The position numbers and the translations under genes were made by a program. A stretch of DNA of 64,000 bases, from assembly GCA_964442525.1 (NCBI GenBank), contig CAYTZO010000001.1, positions 1-64,000 of the forward strand, read 5' to 3'. Below the pieces are notes generated by a model. It was not told the origin of the DNA. It did not search any database and worked only from the letters and a program-made list of their open reading frames with translations. This document shows positions 1 to 8,296 of this stretch, piece after piece. Numbering within the stretch: position 1 is the stretch's first letter; every line of letters starts with the position of its first letter. Source of the DNA: CAYTZO01 sp964442525 (GTDB lineage Bacteria; Patescibacteriota; Microgenomatia; UBA10105; UBA927).

Positions 1-716
1 TGCCGAGTCAGGGAAAACCAGGCATCAAAGCCGGCAAGCTTGAGCCGGCCCGGACGCATGGATTCAATCTTAATAAGCGAGACAATCTGATCGTTCACAA
101 ACCCGGCCTCAAGGAGTTTTTCCCTGCCGCCAAAGGGCTTTTCGATGACGAAGCAAAACCCGACCGGCGTTGCCCCGGCTTGTTCCACGATTGTGAGAAG
201 ATCCAGTCCGGTTTTGCCGGTATCGAGAAAATCGTCGCAGATGAGGGTGCGAGATCCGCGGGGAAAAACGTCTTTGGCAACGGTGAGCGTTACCGCCTTC
301 CCGTGGGTATAGGAGCGGCTTTTGGCGTGATAGGCCTCCTGTATCGTTATGGGAATTCCTTTCGGCGCATAAATAATATCAGGCATCGCAGGGAGGTTAA
401 GCGCCGTTGCGATCGCGGGGATATTGCCGCTACTGGGAGCAGTAAGGATAATATCCGGCTCAACTGCTGCGACGCGGCTGGCGAGTTCTTCCCCTATGGC
501 ATTAATCAGTTTTGTATTAATGCGGTGATTGAGAAAATGGGTAACGTCTAGGATAAGGAGCTCCCTTTGTTCCCCCTTCATTTGATAGACGAAAGAACGC
601 GATTGCGTGACCAAAGAGCTCGCAAGGAGTTTCTGGGCAGTGGAGAGGGTTGATGCAGAAATTGCCTCAAGCGACTCACTCGGTGGCAGTGTCGGCAGGA
701 GCGGAAAATCTTCCAT
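1..716 (-). CDS. xpt: Xanthine phosphoribosyltransferase-like protein (C-terminus cut by window edge)
   Basis: The reading frame is open from an ATG at 716 to the left edge, giving 238 residues with no stop, so the C-terminus is missing. The PRPP-binding motif LICDDFLDTGKT lies at about residues 158-169. The order FLNHRINTKL, TAPSSGNIPA, the PRPP motif and VIEKPFGG follows Bacillus Xpt closely, so salvage of xanthine (or a related purine base) to its nucleotide is the likely reaction. About 40 residues precede the part that aligns with Xpt; an internal Met46 (start 581) is an alternative start. The gene lies 2 bases downstream of another purine phosphoribosyltransferase and is probably cotranscribed with it. 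Family assignment is fairly sure; base specificity is inferred. Confidence 0.8.
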   Translation of the reverse strand, partial: MEDFPLLPTLPPSESLEAISASTLSTAQKLLASSLVTQSRSFVYQMKGEQRELLILDVTHFLNHRINTKLINAIGEELASRVAAVEPDIILTAPSSGNIPAIATALNLPAMPDIIYAPKGIPITIQEAYHAKSRSYTHGKAVTLTVAKDVFPRGSRTLICDDFLDTGKTGLDLLTIVEQAGATPVGFCFVIEKPFGGREKLLEAGFVNDQIVSLIKIESMRPGRLKLAGFDAWFSLTR

Positions 717-718
717 GA

Positions 719-1297
719 TTATATGATGTAATGTTTTTTCACAAAAACTATTTGGGAATCCGTAAAGCGGAGAGAATGAAGAAACCGATGAATTTCCGAT
801 TCAGTTTTTTTCTGTTTTTTCATGGATCGAGTAAGCAGGAGAATGGTTTCTGTTTGTTCCGACGGGAAGATCACCCATTTGTTCGTTTCTTTGACAAAAT
901 ATGCCGGTTTAAACGAGGAATGAGGTTTATAGAACATTGTTACCGTGACAATCTCGGCAGGATGGAACCTCTTGAGGTAACCCACTGCCCGTTTGAGGGT
1001 TTTTCCGCTATCGGCAATATCATCAACGAGGAGAATGCGTTTTCCCCGTATGTGCGCGTTGAGTCCTGCGGTGATACGCAGTTCTCCTTGTTTTTGAATA
1101 TCGGTGTAACTCTGGATGGTAATCGAGCAAATGGGCAAATTCATATAATCCGAAAGAAGATGGCCGAGGGTGAGTCCGCCGCGGGCAATGGCAATAATTT
1201 CGTCAAACGGAGCCTCTTTTTCCAAAAGGTTTTCGGCAAGGGCGAGTGCGAGCGATTGATACGTTTGCCAATCAAGGGGGAGGTATTGCACGTCCAT
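719..1297 (-). CDS. Purine phosphoribosyltransferase (HPRT/XGPRT-like)
   Basis: This is a 192-residue type I phosphoribosyltransferase. An acidic/aromatic N-terminal part is followed by IARGGLTLG at about residues 37-45 and the PRPP loop LLVDDIADSGKT at 89-100. The segment YFVKETNKWVIFPSE is typical of archaeal-type and Thermus-type xanthine/hypoxanthine-guanine phosphoribosyltransferases, where an aromatic residue stacks on the purine. It should convert a purine base plus PRPP to the nucleoside monophosphate in the cytoplasm. The start ATG at 1297 sits 6 bases after a -10-like AATAAT, so the mRNA is probably leaderless. The xpt-like gene follows after 2 bases, making a two-gene purine salvage operon. 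The exact base cannot be told from sequence. Confidence 0.82.
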   Translation of the reverse strand: MDVQYLPLDWQTYQSLALALAENLLEKEAPFDEIIAIARGGLTLGHLLSDYMNLPICSITIQSYTDIQKQGELRITAGLNAHIRGKRILLVDDIADSGKTLKRAVGYLKRFHPAEIVTVTMFYKPHSSFKPAYFVKETNKWVIFPSEQTETILLLTRSMKKQKKTESEIHRFLHSLRFTDSQIVFVKKHYII

Positions 1298-1302
1298 ACG
1301 CT

Positions 1303-1345
1303 ATTATTGCGCTTCCCTTGACCCTCGTCAAGAGAACCCTATAAT
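1303..1345. promoter_or_regulatory. Divergent promoter pair with interlocking -35 boxes
   Basis: Rightward: TTGACC at 1318-1323, 16-base spacer, TATAAT at 1340-1345, 7 bases before the ATG at 1352. Leftward: TTGACG at 1331-1326, 17-base spacer, AATAAT at 1308-1303, 6 bases before the ATG at 1297. The two -35 boxes form the palindrome TTGAC-CCTC-GTCAA. Both transcripts would start at or next to their start codons. Confidence 0.72.
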
Positions 1346-1351
1346 AGGGAC

Positions 1352-2118
1352 ATGGACAAGCCGCTTAAATATTCTTCGATTGCCATCTCCGGCCGGCCCG
1401 GAGCGGGCAGGTCAACACTACTGAAAAATCTCCAGTCCGTTCTTGTGCCGCCTAGGTGGGAATTTTTTTCCGGAGGAGAATGGGCGAGAAAGTTTGCCAT
1501 CGAAAGCGGCAAGCACAAGCCCGATGACAAGACGCATCATAAGGCGACGGATTACGGTGACGACATTGACTACCAAATAGATACCGCCATGCGCGAAAAA
1601 CTTTCTGATCCGGCAGTTCACGTCGTGGTAGAGAGTTGGATAGCGGGCTGGAACATGCGCAAACTCCCTCACGTTCTTAAGGTGCTTCTTATGTGCGACG
1701 AATCCCTGCGGATCGATCGGATTGTCAACAGAGACAACTTGACGGTTGAAGAAGCAAAAGCGCATTTGGAAAGTCGGGAGAGAGAAAATTTTGGCAAATG
1801 GAAACGGATGTATGGGGTAACCGATTTTTGGGATCCGACATATTATGACCTGGTCATTAATACCTATTCCCACGGTCCCAAGGAAACGCTTGATCTCGTC
1901 CTCCAGGCCCTCGGCTACTATACAGCCAACGGACAGCCNNNNNNNNNNNNNNNNNNNNNNNNNNNNNNNNNNNNNNNNNNNNNNNNNNNNNNNNNNNNNN
2001 NNNNNNNNNNNNNNNNNNNNNNNNNNNNNNNNNNNNNNAAACGCTTGATCTCGTCCTCCAGGCCCTCGGCTACTATACAGCCAACGGACAGCCAAAAGAT
2101 GAGAATAATAAACAATAG
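1352..2118 (+). CDS. Cytidylate kinase-like NMP kinase (interrupted by an artefactual gap)
   Basis: The N-terminal P-loop GRPGAGRST (residues 14-22) and the arrangement of an NMP-binding region (GGEWAR) and a lid region rich in Arg/Glu (ESRERENFGKWK) resemble the archaeal-type cytidylate kinase family, which phosphorylates CMP/dCMP. The N run at 1939-2038 is flanked by identical 55-base copies (1884-1938 and 2039-2093). Merging them gives one 203-residue protein ending PKDENNKQ with its stop at 2116-2118, and no frame is lost. The ATG is 7 bases from a TATAAT, so the message is probably leaderless. The kinase fold is well supported; the CMP substrate is by family resemblance only. Confidence 0.75.
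1939..2038. other. Scaffold gap (100 N) flanked by a duplicated 55-mer
   Basis: Exactly 100 N. The 55 bases before the gap (1884-1938) are identical to the 55 bases after it (2039-2093). A 55-base end overlap is what a de Bruijn assembler with k=55 leaves between adjacent contigs, so the gap and one copy should be collapsed. Confidence 0.95.
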
Positions 2119-2162
2119 TCTGCAAGATTTGCTATCATGTACCGTTACATGGTAGCAAAATT

Positions 2163-3032
2163 ATGAACAATAAATTATTACTTGTTTCCATTTTTTCTCT
2201 TTCTTGGGCACTCAATATTGTTTTAGGACGATATCTCTTAAAATTAGGAATACCCGCACTTCCGTTGACATATGAAACTCTCTTTTTGTCCAGCATAATA
2301 ATTTTTTCTTATCTTCTTGTCTCTCAGCCAAAAACATTACGAACTGGTTCAAAAAGGAGTCATATGGGTGCAGCCATTTCCGGTATTATTGGCGGAGGAC
2401 TTGCTAATATCTTCGGTAATTTTGGGCTCCTACTTTCAACGGCGACGAATTACGGCTTCCTTGTTAAAACGTCTGGTGGATTTAATGTTCTTCTCTCCTA
2501 TTTTTTCTTAAACGAGCCTATCGGGCCTCTCAAAGGACTCCTTCTTTTTCTTATGCTTCTCGGTTCCTACCTTCTTTCTACAAATGGACAACTTCTGACG
2601 CCGCATTTTGGCGACATTTTCATTCTCCTTGCAGCACTTGGGTATGCTGCCGCATCGGTTATAAACAGAAACGTCATCAAAAAGGATATGAATCCTGATA
2701 CAGTTTCATTGTACCGAGCAGTATTTGGATTTATCGTTTCAATTATTGCAGCAATGTTCCTCGGTGGTATTTCGTGGCAAATGCAATTCTTTTGGCTCAT
2801 TCTCTTATCCGCATTTTTACAAGCGGTTATTTTTATTTTTCTGAATAAAACACTTCAGGTTGCTTCATCTTCGTATGTTGGCATGCTTTCAATGTCCGTT
2901 CCCGTCCTTGTTGCGGTTATTGCTATACCAGCGTTTGGGGAAACGCAGACGATAATTCAGTGGATTGGAGGACTTCTTATTATTACCGGCGGGTACTTAA
3001 CGGAAGTGAAGAAGGTTGCTCATCACGCTTAA
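2163..3032 (+). CDS. EamA-family (DMT superfamily) transporter
   Basis: This 289-residue protein consists almost entirely of about ten hydrophobic helices in two similar halves, the hallmark of EamA/DMT transporters. The motif LNEPIGPLKG near the end of the first half and PVLVAVIAIPAFGE in the second are typical of the family. It would export or import a small metabolite across the cytoplasmic membrane; the substrate cannot be predicted. The region is more AT-rich in feel than its neighbours, which may hint at later acquisition, but this was not measured. The 3' end overlaps the convergent FTR1 gene by 50 bases (2983-3032). Confidence 0.85.
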   Translation: MNNKLLLVSIFSLSWALNIVLGRYLLKLGIPALPLTYETLFLSSIIIFSYLLVSQPKTLRTGSKRSHMGAAISGIIGGGLANIFGNFGLLLSTATNYGFLVKTSGGFNVLLSYFFLNEPIGPLKGLLLFLMLLGSYLLSTNGQLLTPHFGDIFILLAALGYAAASVINRNVIKKDMNPDTVSLYRAVFGFIVSIIAAMFLGGISWQMQFFWLILLSAFLQAVIFIFLNKTLQVASSSYVGMLSMSVPVLVAVIAIPAFGETQTIIQWIGGLLIITGGYLTEVKKVAHHA

Positions 3033-3831
3033 TCCCCCTCACAAATACCCACCAATGCATGACCCAGATATAGATGGTATAGAGAGAGAGCGGCAGGAGA
3101 TCCATCGCGCGCGTGAGACCAAAGACGGTATTGGTCATTTCACCGACAAACGTTGAAGCCTGTGGGAGGAATCCGAGCGTTATACCGCCAATTTCCGGAA
3201 GGAATCCTGCATCGATAAACTCCTGCGCTCCTCGGGCAAGAAGCCCCGCGGCAAAGAGAATAAGCATGATGCTTGAAAAGCGAAACGCCCAATAGACCGG
3301 AAGTTTGACTGTTCCCCAAAAGAAGGCAAACGATACCACAAGACCCCCGGCCAGTCCGAGCATAAATCCGCTTAAAATAGGCGCCGGTTGAGAAGAGAAG
3401 TAAATGGTGGTTAAAAAGAGGACAATCTCAGACCCCTCCCGCAATACCGCGGTGAAGACGAGGAAAAACAGCCCGTGTTTTTTCCGCTGCTCCACCACAG
3501 TTTTTACTTTTTTGAGAAGCCGTACTTTATACTGGGCAAAGTAAGTGTGAAGGAAAAATACCGCCCAGGTAATAAACAGCGCCGAGACGGCCATGAGGGT
3601 TCCCTCAGTAATCTCTTCAATCCTGCCGGCATAAAGTTCCTGCACCTTGATGCCAAGCAGGCTTCCGAGTGCGAGCAGCACCGCGCTTACCAAGGCAGCT
3701 CCTCCGGCTCCCAGCCAAACCGTTTTGATCTCTTCTCTGCGGTCCAGCTTGACGAGTATCCCCAACACCGTGGCAACGATAAGAGATGCCTCAATTACTT
3801 CACGGATGGTAATGAGAAAACTTGGAAACAT
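2983..3831 (-). CDS. FTR1-family iron permease
   Basis: This 282-residue polytopic membrane protein carries the two REXXE signatures of FTR1/EfeU iron permeases: REVIE at residues 10-14 and REGSE at 131-135. Seven or so hydrophobic helices follow. In this family the two motifs coordinate iron as it crosses the cytoplasmic membrane, usually with a partner oxidase or an EfeO-like protein; none is visible here. I chose the ATG at 3831 because it places the first REXXE motif in the first helix, as in relatives; a longer upstream frame adds only non-family residues. It is divergent from the HD gene and overlaps the EamA gene tail to tail. Confidence 0.85.
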   Translation of the reverse strand: MFPSFLITIREVIEASLIVATVLGILVKLDRREEIKTVWLGAGGAALVSAVLLALGSLLGIKVQELYAGRIEEITEGTLMAVSALFITWAVFFLHTYFAQYKVRLLKKVKTVVEQRKKHGLFFLVFTAVLREGSEIVLFLTTIYFSSQPAPILSGFMLGLAGGLVVSFAFFWGTVKLPVYWAFRFSSIMLILFAAGLLARGAQEFIDAGFLPEIGGITLGFLPQASTFVGEMTNTVFGLTRAMDLLPLSLYTIYIWVMHWWVFVRGIKRDEQPSSLPLSTRR

Positions 3832-3846
3832 GCGAAAGATGCTATT

Positions 3847-3896
3847 ATCATAAGGCGGCGAGTCTGCGTTTGCAAGGGCAAATTGTGCGCTATAAT
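3847..3896. promoter_or_regulatory. Divergent promoters sharing a palindromic TTGCAA -35
   Basis: TTGCAA at 3870-3875 is its own reverse complement. Leftward it pairs with TATGAT (3852-3847) at a 17-base spacing for the FTR1 gene. Rightward it (or TTTGCA at 3869-3874) pairs with TATAAT (3891-3896) at 15-16 bases for the HD gene. Confidence 0.6.
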
Positions 3897-3919
3897 ACAA
3901 AACCTAAAAACGCTACCGT

Positions 3920-4468
3920 ATGATTCCTTCGGAAGAACAAATAAAAGCGTTGTGGGACACGTATGCGTTTCCGGCACTCAAGCGCAAACATAGCCTCCTG
4001 GTTGCAAAAGTCGCACGACTTTTCGGGGAGAGAATCACCCAAAAAACCGGCGTAGTCATCAACGTACCTCTTCTTGTTGCTGCCGCGATGCTTCACGATA
4101 TTGATAAAGCGATAGTGAAACTGCCGGGAGAGCGCCATCCCGATGCCGCAGTACGGATTCTCAAAGAAAAGGGGATGGATGAGATTGCTCGCGTCGTTGG
4201 CACGCACTCTCTCCATGCCATTTTAGATCCCGCTACCAAACCCAGAACGTGGGAACAAAAGATTTTGTATCTCGCGGACAAGATGGTAAAGTATGATATA
4301 GTCGGCACTGAACGGCGTTTTGCGCTTTGGCGAGCCGAACGTCTTCCGCCTGAAGCCACTGACATTCTGAACCGCAGTTACCCAAAAGTGAAAACTTTGG
4401 AAAAAGAGCTTCTTTCCCTTGCAGGTCTTTCGGCCCATGATGTCGCAACGCTTGCATTACAATCATGA
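3920..4468 (+). CDS. HD-domain phosphohydrolase
   Basis: A 182-residue HD-superfamily protein. His24 (KRKHSLLVAK), the His-Asp pair at 59-60 in AAAMLHDIDK, a further His in VGTHSLHA and an Asp in LYLADKMV supply the usual metal ligands. HD proteins of this size usually hydrolyse phosphate esters of nucleotides or signalling molecules; the substrate is unknown. There is no signal peptide, so it should be cytoplasmic. It stands alone, divergent from the iron permease, and is followed 38 bases later by a secreted DUF5667 protein with its own Shine-Dalgarno sequence. Confidence 0.75.
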   Translation: MIPSEEQIKALWDTYAFPALKRKHSLLVAKVARLFGERITQKTGVVINVPLLVAAAMLHDIDKAIVKLPGERHPDAAVRILKEKGMDEIARVVGTHSLHAILDPATKPRTWEQKILYLADKMVKYDIVGTERRFALWRAERLPPEATDILNRSYPKVKTLEKELLSLAGLSAHDVATLALQS

Positions 4469-4506
4469 CGTATCTATACTAAGGCGGCAGATAGTCAGGA
4501 GGGTAT

Positions 4507-5061
4507 ATGAAAATTGTTCAGTTTGTCGTATCGGTTCTCATGTTTACATTTGTCGCCATTCCCGTATTTGCTGCACCGGCATCGCCGGTTCCGACAGTTC
4601 CGACTCCTCCTCCCCAAAGAATAGATTACGCACTTCCGTACCCGGGGATACTTCCAGACAATCCGCTCTATTTTCTTAAAGCTCTCCGCGACCGGATTTT
4701 AGACTTCCTCATTGTCGATTCGGCAAAAAAAGCAGAGTTTTATGTGCTTCAGGCAGACAAGCGTTTAGGCATGGGGGTTGTGCTTTTTGAACAAAGGAAA
4801 ACGCAACTTGCCCAAGAGACAGTATCGAAAGGGGAGAAGTACTTGGTGCAAGCACAATCGTTTGCAATGGCATACAAAAGTTCAGGTAAAGTTGTCCCCG
4901 GGTATCTTTTGGACCGGCTGACAAAATCCGCAGCCAAACACGAGGAAGTTATAAAAGAACTGATAGCCAAAGCAAGCGGCAAAGAACTCGCAAGTTTTGA
5001 GGAGTCTCTTGCGCTTCTGCAAAAGACGATTACGGATATCGCCAAGCTCAAAAACCCCTAA
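4507..5061 (+). CDS. Secreted DUF5667-domain protein
   Basis: A 184-residue protein with a clear signal peptide (hydrophobic core about residues 5-20, cleavage near AFA-APA) and then a Pro/Thr/Val linker. The motif YPGILPDNPLYFLKALRDR at about 46-64 is the signature of DUF5667 domains, which are common in CPR and actinobacterial exported proteins. The rest is predicted helical and charged. The function of DUF5667 is not known to me; regulation of, or anchoring in, the envelope is possible. A strong ribosome binding site AGGAGGG precedes the start. No nearby partner suggests a pathway. Confidence 0.75.
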   Translation: MKIVQFVVSVLMFTFVAIPVFAAPASPVPTVPTPPPQRIDYALPYPGILPDNPLYFLKALRDRILDFLIVDSAKKAEFYVLQADKRLGMGVVLFEQRKTQLAQETVSKGEKYLVQAQSFAMAYKSSGKVVPGYLLDRLTKSAAKHEEVIKELIAKASGKELASFEESLALLQKTITDIAKLKNP

Positions 5062-5188
5062 AAGAGTGGGAGAGACAAAGAGAGATTTTCTATTCCGTGG
5101 GGACAAATTTTTTCTTCCGAACACTTTTTTTTGATTCTTTTTCTTGCGTCTTGTATTTTTGTCTCCGGTGGTTTATCTTTCTCCGTAC

Positions 5189-5226
5189 TTTTTCCTCAGC
5201 AAAACTGAGCTGAGGCTGAGAAAAAA
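5189..5226. repeat. Inverted repeat in the 5062-5257 intergenic region
   Basis: CCTCAGC (5194-5200) can pair with GCTGAGG (5209-5215). Alternatively TTTTTC-C-TCAG (5189-5199) can pair with CTGAGAAAAA (5216-5225). The T-run precedes the stem on both strands rather than following it, so a standard terminator is doubtful. Otherwise this spacer is T-rich and I see no gene in it. Confidence 0.4.
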
Positions 5227-5257
5227 TATTGACGCGTTTTGATATACAAGTTGCCAG

Positions 5258-5286
5258 TTGACTCCCTAGAATTAGTGTCTTAGGAT
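5258..5286 (+). promoter_or_regulatory. nrdR-nrdJ promoter
   Basis: TTGACT at 5258-5263, a 17-base spacer and TAGGAT at 5281-5286. Transcription would begin near 5293, leaving a leader of about 67 bases before the nrdR start at 5360. This argues against the longer in-frame start at 5285. Confidence 0.65.
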
Positions 5287-5294
5287 GTGGTTTG

Positions 5295-5338
5295 GCACCA
5301 GATATAGCGTATTAGATTTTCACGAGTTTAGCGTGAAA
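5295..5338 (+). promoter_or_regulatory. Candidate NrdR operator and inverted repeat in the nrdR leader
   Basis: The 16 bases at 5295-5310 (GCACCAGATATAGCGT) match 12 of 16 positions of the NrdR-box consensus as I recall it (ACACWATATMTWGTGT). Just downstream, TTTCACG (5318-5324) and CGTGAAA (5332-5338) form a perfect inverted repeat with a 7-base centre. Both lie between the transcription start and the nrdR start codon, where binding would block the operon. The spacing between the two does not match a classic NrdR box pair, so the assignment is tentative. Confidence 0.35.
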
Positions 5339-5359
5339 TATCCGCCAAAAAAGAAAGAG

Positions 5360-5806
5360 ATGAAGTGTCCATATTGTGAGAGCAGCGATACAGAAGTTAT
5401 TGAGACGCGGGACAGTGAAGACTTGAGCGTGACCCGGCGAAGGCGCGGCTGCTCAAAATGTGAGAAACGATTTACGACGTATGAACGGGTTGAGTCGGTA
5501 CCTTTGACGGTGATTAAGAAGGACCAGCGGCGTGAACCATTTGATCGAGAGAAACTGCGCCGGGGCATCTGGCGGGCAAGCGGAAAAACGACGCTCAAGG
5601 CAGAAGATATTGATCGGGTTGTCGACGAGGTAGAGCGAGAACTCATTGGGGGAGAAACAACCGAGGTGCCGAGCAAAGTGATCGGACAGCTTGTTGCAAA
5701 ACGCTTAAAAAAGCTCGATAAAGTAGCCTACATCCGTTTTGCAAGCGTATTCCGACAATTTGTGGATATAGAAGATTTTGAAAAAGAAGTGAAAAAATTA
5801 CTGTAG
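5360..5806 (+). CDS. nrdR: Transcriptional repressor NrdR
   Basis: A 148-residue protein of normal NrdR length. It starts with the zinc ribbon MKCPYCESSDTEV...CSKCEKRFTTYER (four Cys, about residues 3-34) and continues with the ATP-cone domain (VIKKDQRREPFDREKL onward, about 46-136). NrdR senses ATP/dATP through the ATP-cone and represses ribonucleotide reductase genes. I chose the ATG at 5360 because family members start exactly with MxCPxC. It directly precedes the class II reductase gene, so it probably controls its own operon. Identification is secure. Confidence 0.97.
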   Translation: MKCPYCESSDTEVIETRDSEDLSVTRRRRGCSKCEKRFTTYERVESVPLTVIKKDQRREPFDREKLRRGIWRASGKTTLKAEDIDRVVDEVERELIGGETTEVPSKVIGQLVAKRLKKLDKVAYIRFASVFRQFVDIEDFEKEVKKLL

Positions 5807-5816
5807 GTAATTTTTT

Positions 5817-5839
5817 CATCCTGAGCTTGTCGAAGGATC
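5817..5839. repeat. Intergenic palindromic repeat unit
   Basis: CATCCTGAGCTTGTCGAAGGATC with the ends ATCCT and AGGAT complementary. I recognise this unit as a dispersed intergenic repeat that recurs in many environmental genomes. It occupies most of the spacer between nrdR and nrdJ. Copy number in this genome cannot be judged from one window. Confidence 0.55.
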
Positions 5840-5851
5840 TTTATTAATTTT

Positions 5852-8296
5852 ATGGGAGAACTTACTGGCATCAGACAAACCGTATTTCTTGATCGGTACG
5901 CACTCAAAGACGAGAAGGGTGCGCCTGTTGAAAAAACACCAGAGGAGATGTGGCGAAGAGTTGCCCACGCGGTAGCCCAGGTTGAGCCCAAAACCAAGCG
6001 GGACGAGTGGGAAGAAAAGTTTTTTGCCGCAATGGGCAATTTTACTTTTGTTCCCGGCGGCCGCATTCTCTCCGGCGCCGGCACGGGGTACAAAGTGACA
6101 TTTTATAACTGTTTTGTCATTCCCAGCCCCCATGATTCCCGCGGCGGAATTCTCAAAACGCTTACCCAAATGGTTGAGATCATGTCTCGAGGCGGGGGCG
6201 TTGGTATTAACCTTAGTAGTCTCCGGCCCCGCGGATCACGGGTCAAAAAAGTCAACGGGTTTTCCTCTGGTCCCTGTAACTGGGCAGAACTTTTCTCCGT
6301 CGCCACCAAAGATATTATTCAACAAGGCGGCAGCCGCAGGGGCGCACTCATGCTTATGCTCTGGGACTGGCACCCGGATATAGAAGAGTTCATTACCGTC
6401 AAACAGGACCTTGCGAGAATTAACGGTGCCAATCTTTCCGTCTGCGTTTCAGACCGCTTCATGGAGGCAGTGAAAAAAGACGGTGACTGGGATCTTCTTT
6501 TCCCAGATACGCAGGATCCTGATTATGACACGAAATGGGACGGGTACCTTCCCAACTGGATTGCTCTTGGGAAAAAACCGGTCGTCACAAAGACGGTGAA
6601 AGCACGAAAGCTTTGGGATCTCGTTGCTGCCGCCGCATGGAGAAGCGCCGAGCCGGGCGTTGTATTTATGGAACGGTATAACAAATGGTTTAACAATTAT
6701 TACTTCGAGTTCGTCAACTGCGTTAATCCCTGCGGTGAAGAGGGGCTTCCAAATTGGGGCGTTTGTAACCTTTGCTCCATAAACCTTGCGGCACTGGTTG
6801 ACCAGAAAGGCGACATGGATTACCAGAAACTTGCCGAGATTGCTAAAATCGGCGTCCGGTTTCAGGACGATATTATCGATGCCGATTTTTATGTATTTGA
6901 TGAAATCCGCAAAGTTCAGCAGCAGGGCGAACGCAGAATCGGGCTTGGGACGATGGGTTTGGGAGACGCGCTTATCAAAATGAAGCTGCGCTACGGATCG
7001 CCCGAGAGCCTTGCGGTGATAGACAAGATTTATAAAATCATACGGGATGCGGCATATGAATCGTCGGTTGAGATTGCTCGGGAAAAAGGGCCATTTCCCA
7101 AAATAGATAAAAAGAAGCATCTTGATGCGTATTTTATTAAACAACTTCCGGAGGAAACCCGTAAGAGAATGAAGCGGTACGGTGTACGCAACTCCGTTAT
7201 ACTGCAACAGGCGCCCACAGGTTCCACGTCGCTTCTCTCCGGGGTGTCGAGCGGCATTGAGCCGGTGTATGAATTTGAATTTATCCGCCGCGACCGGCTT
7301 GGAGAGCACACACTTCGCCACCCGCTCTTTGAAGCGTGGTTTGAAGAATTCAAAAAAACTCAAGGCAGAGAACCTAAGAAAGCGGATCGTCCGGCATATT
7401 TTGTTTCCGCCAACGACCTCATACCAGAGGACCACGTCAGGGTTCAGGCAGCAATTCAGAAGTACGTTGACGCCAGTATCAGTAAAACCGTCAATGCCCC
7501 CAATGCGCATACCGTTGATGATGTGAAAAAACTCTATACCCTGGCGTATGAACTTGGGTGTAAGGGAATTACCTATATGCGCGAAGGGAGCCGGCCGGGC
7601 GTACTCTCACGGAAAGAGGAAAAGAAGGAAGAGGTCAAAGTTGCCGGCCAATATGTACCGGAAGTTAAACCCCGGCCGATGATGGTCCATGGGTCGACCT
7701 ACCAAGTAGAAACGCCGGTGGGCCAGGCATATGTGACGGTTAATACCAACGGAGGCAACCAGCCCCTTGAAGTATTTATTAACGTTGGCAAAGCCGGCAG
7801 CGACGTTACCGCCATGGCAGAAGCGATGGGTCGGCTGATATCCCTCACTCTTCGTATCGCTTCGCCCCTTACGCCCCTTGAACGGGCTCATAAAATTGCC
7901 GCTGAGCTTATCGGCATTGGGGGAGCGCGGAGTCTCGGATTTGGTGAAAACAGAGTACGCAGTCTTCCCGATGCAGTAGCCAAAGTTATTGACCGGCATT
8001 TTGGCTTTTTTACCAAACACAGACTTGATGAAGCGGTGCCGGCGGCCGCAAACGGCAACGGCAAGGTACTACAGACTAACGGACATGCTTCGGCCCCTCT
8101 TAGTACAAGTACTAACGGACACGCGTTGACGCCCCCGACGGAAACCGTTCAGCACGTTGGTACTCAATCACCGCTTCCGCTTGCTACCGCAAAACAGATG
8201 GTAACGGTCGACCTCTGCCCGAGCTGCGGAGAGGGAAGCCTCGTGTTTGAGGAATCCTGCAAGAAGTGCTACAACTGCGGTTACTCCGAGTGTTAA
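5852..8296 (+). CDS. nrdJ: Class II (adenosylcobalamin-dependent) ribonucleotide reductase
   Basis: An 814-residue vitamin B12-dependent reductase that makes deoxyribonucleotides from ribonucleotides. Visible family signatures are FVPGGRILSGAG near residue 67, the active-site Cys in FYNCFVIPSP, SRGGGVGINLSSLRPRGS, the catalytic NPCGEE segment with CNLCSINL, and QQAPTGSTSLLSG. A low-complexity linker (about 720-785) leads to a C-terminal Cys-rich ribbon (CPSCGEG...CKKCYNCGYSEC) that re-reduces the active site. There is no ATP-cone at the N-terminus, so activity control may rest on NrdR. The stop overlaps the start of the cobalamin adenosyltransferase (TAATG), which supplies its cofactor. Confidence 0.96.
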   Translation: MGELTGIRQTVFLDRYALKDEKGAPVEKTPEEMWRRVAHAVAQVEPKTKRDEWEEKFFAAMGNFTFVPGGRILSGAGTGYKVTFYNCFVIPSPHDSRGGILKTLTQMVEIMSRGGGVGINLSSLRPRGSRVKKVNGFSSGPCNWAELFSVATKDIIQQGGSRRGALMLMLWDWHPDIEEFITVKQDLARINGANLSVCVSDRFMEAVKKDGDWDLLFPDTQDPDYDTKWDGYLPNWIALGKKPVVTKTVKARKLWDLVAAAAWRSAEPGVVFMERYNKWFNNYYFEFVNCVNPCGEEGLPNWGVCNLCSINLAALVDQKGDMDYQKLAEIAKIGVRFQDDIIDADFYVFDEIRKVQQQGERRIGLGTMGLGDALIKMKLRYGSPESLAVIDKIYKIIRDAAYESSVEIAREKGPFPKIDKKKHLDAYFIKQLPEETRKRMKRYGVRNSVILQQAPTGSTSLLSGVSSGIEPVYEFEFIRRDRLGEHTLRHPLFEAWFEEFKKTQGREPKKADRPAYFVSANDLIPEDHVRVQAAIQKYVDASISKTVNAPNAHTVDDVKKLYTLAYELGCKGITYMREGSRPGVLSRKEEKKEEVKVAGQYVPEVKPRPMMVHGSTYQVETPVGQAYVTVNTNGGNQPLEVFINVGKAGSDVTAMAEAMGRLISLTLRIASPLTPLERAHKIAAELIGIGGARSLGFGENRVRSLPDAVAKVIDRHFGFFTKHRLDEAVPAAANGNGKVLQTNGHASAPLSTSTNGHALTPPTETVQHVGTQSPLPLATAKQMVTVDLCPSCGEGSLVFEESCKKCYNCGYSEC

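Noticed and set aside
731..1321. Plus-strand open frame of 196 residues opposite the purine phosphoribosyltransferase
   Set aside because: It is antisense to a recognisable enzyme and has no motif or start signal.
1884..2093. A 55-base direct repeat around the first gap as a biological duplication
   Set aside because: The same length recurs at the second gap, and both are joined by exactly 100 N, so it is an assembly overlap.
5189..5226. A terminator after the DUF5667 gene
   Set aside because: The hairpin is preceded, not followed, by its T-run on both strands; kept only as an inverted repeat.
6449..7510. A 353-residue open frame on the minus strand inside nrdJ
   Set aside because: It lies wholly within a strongly conserved gene, has no family resemblance and no promoter or ribosome binding site; it is a codon-bias shadow.
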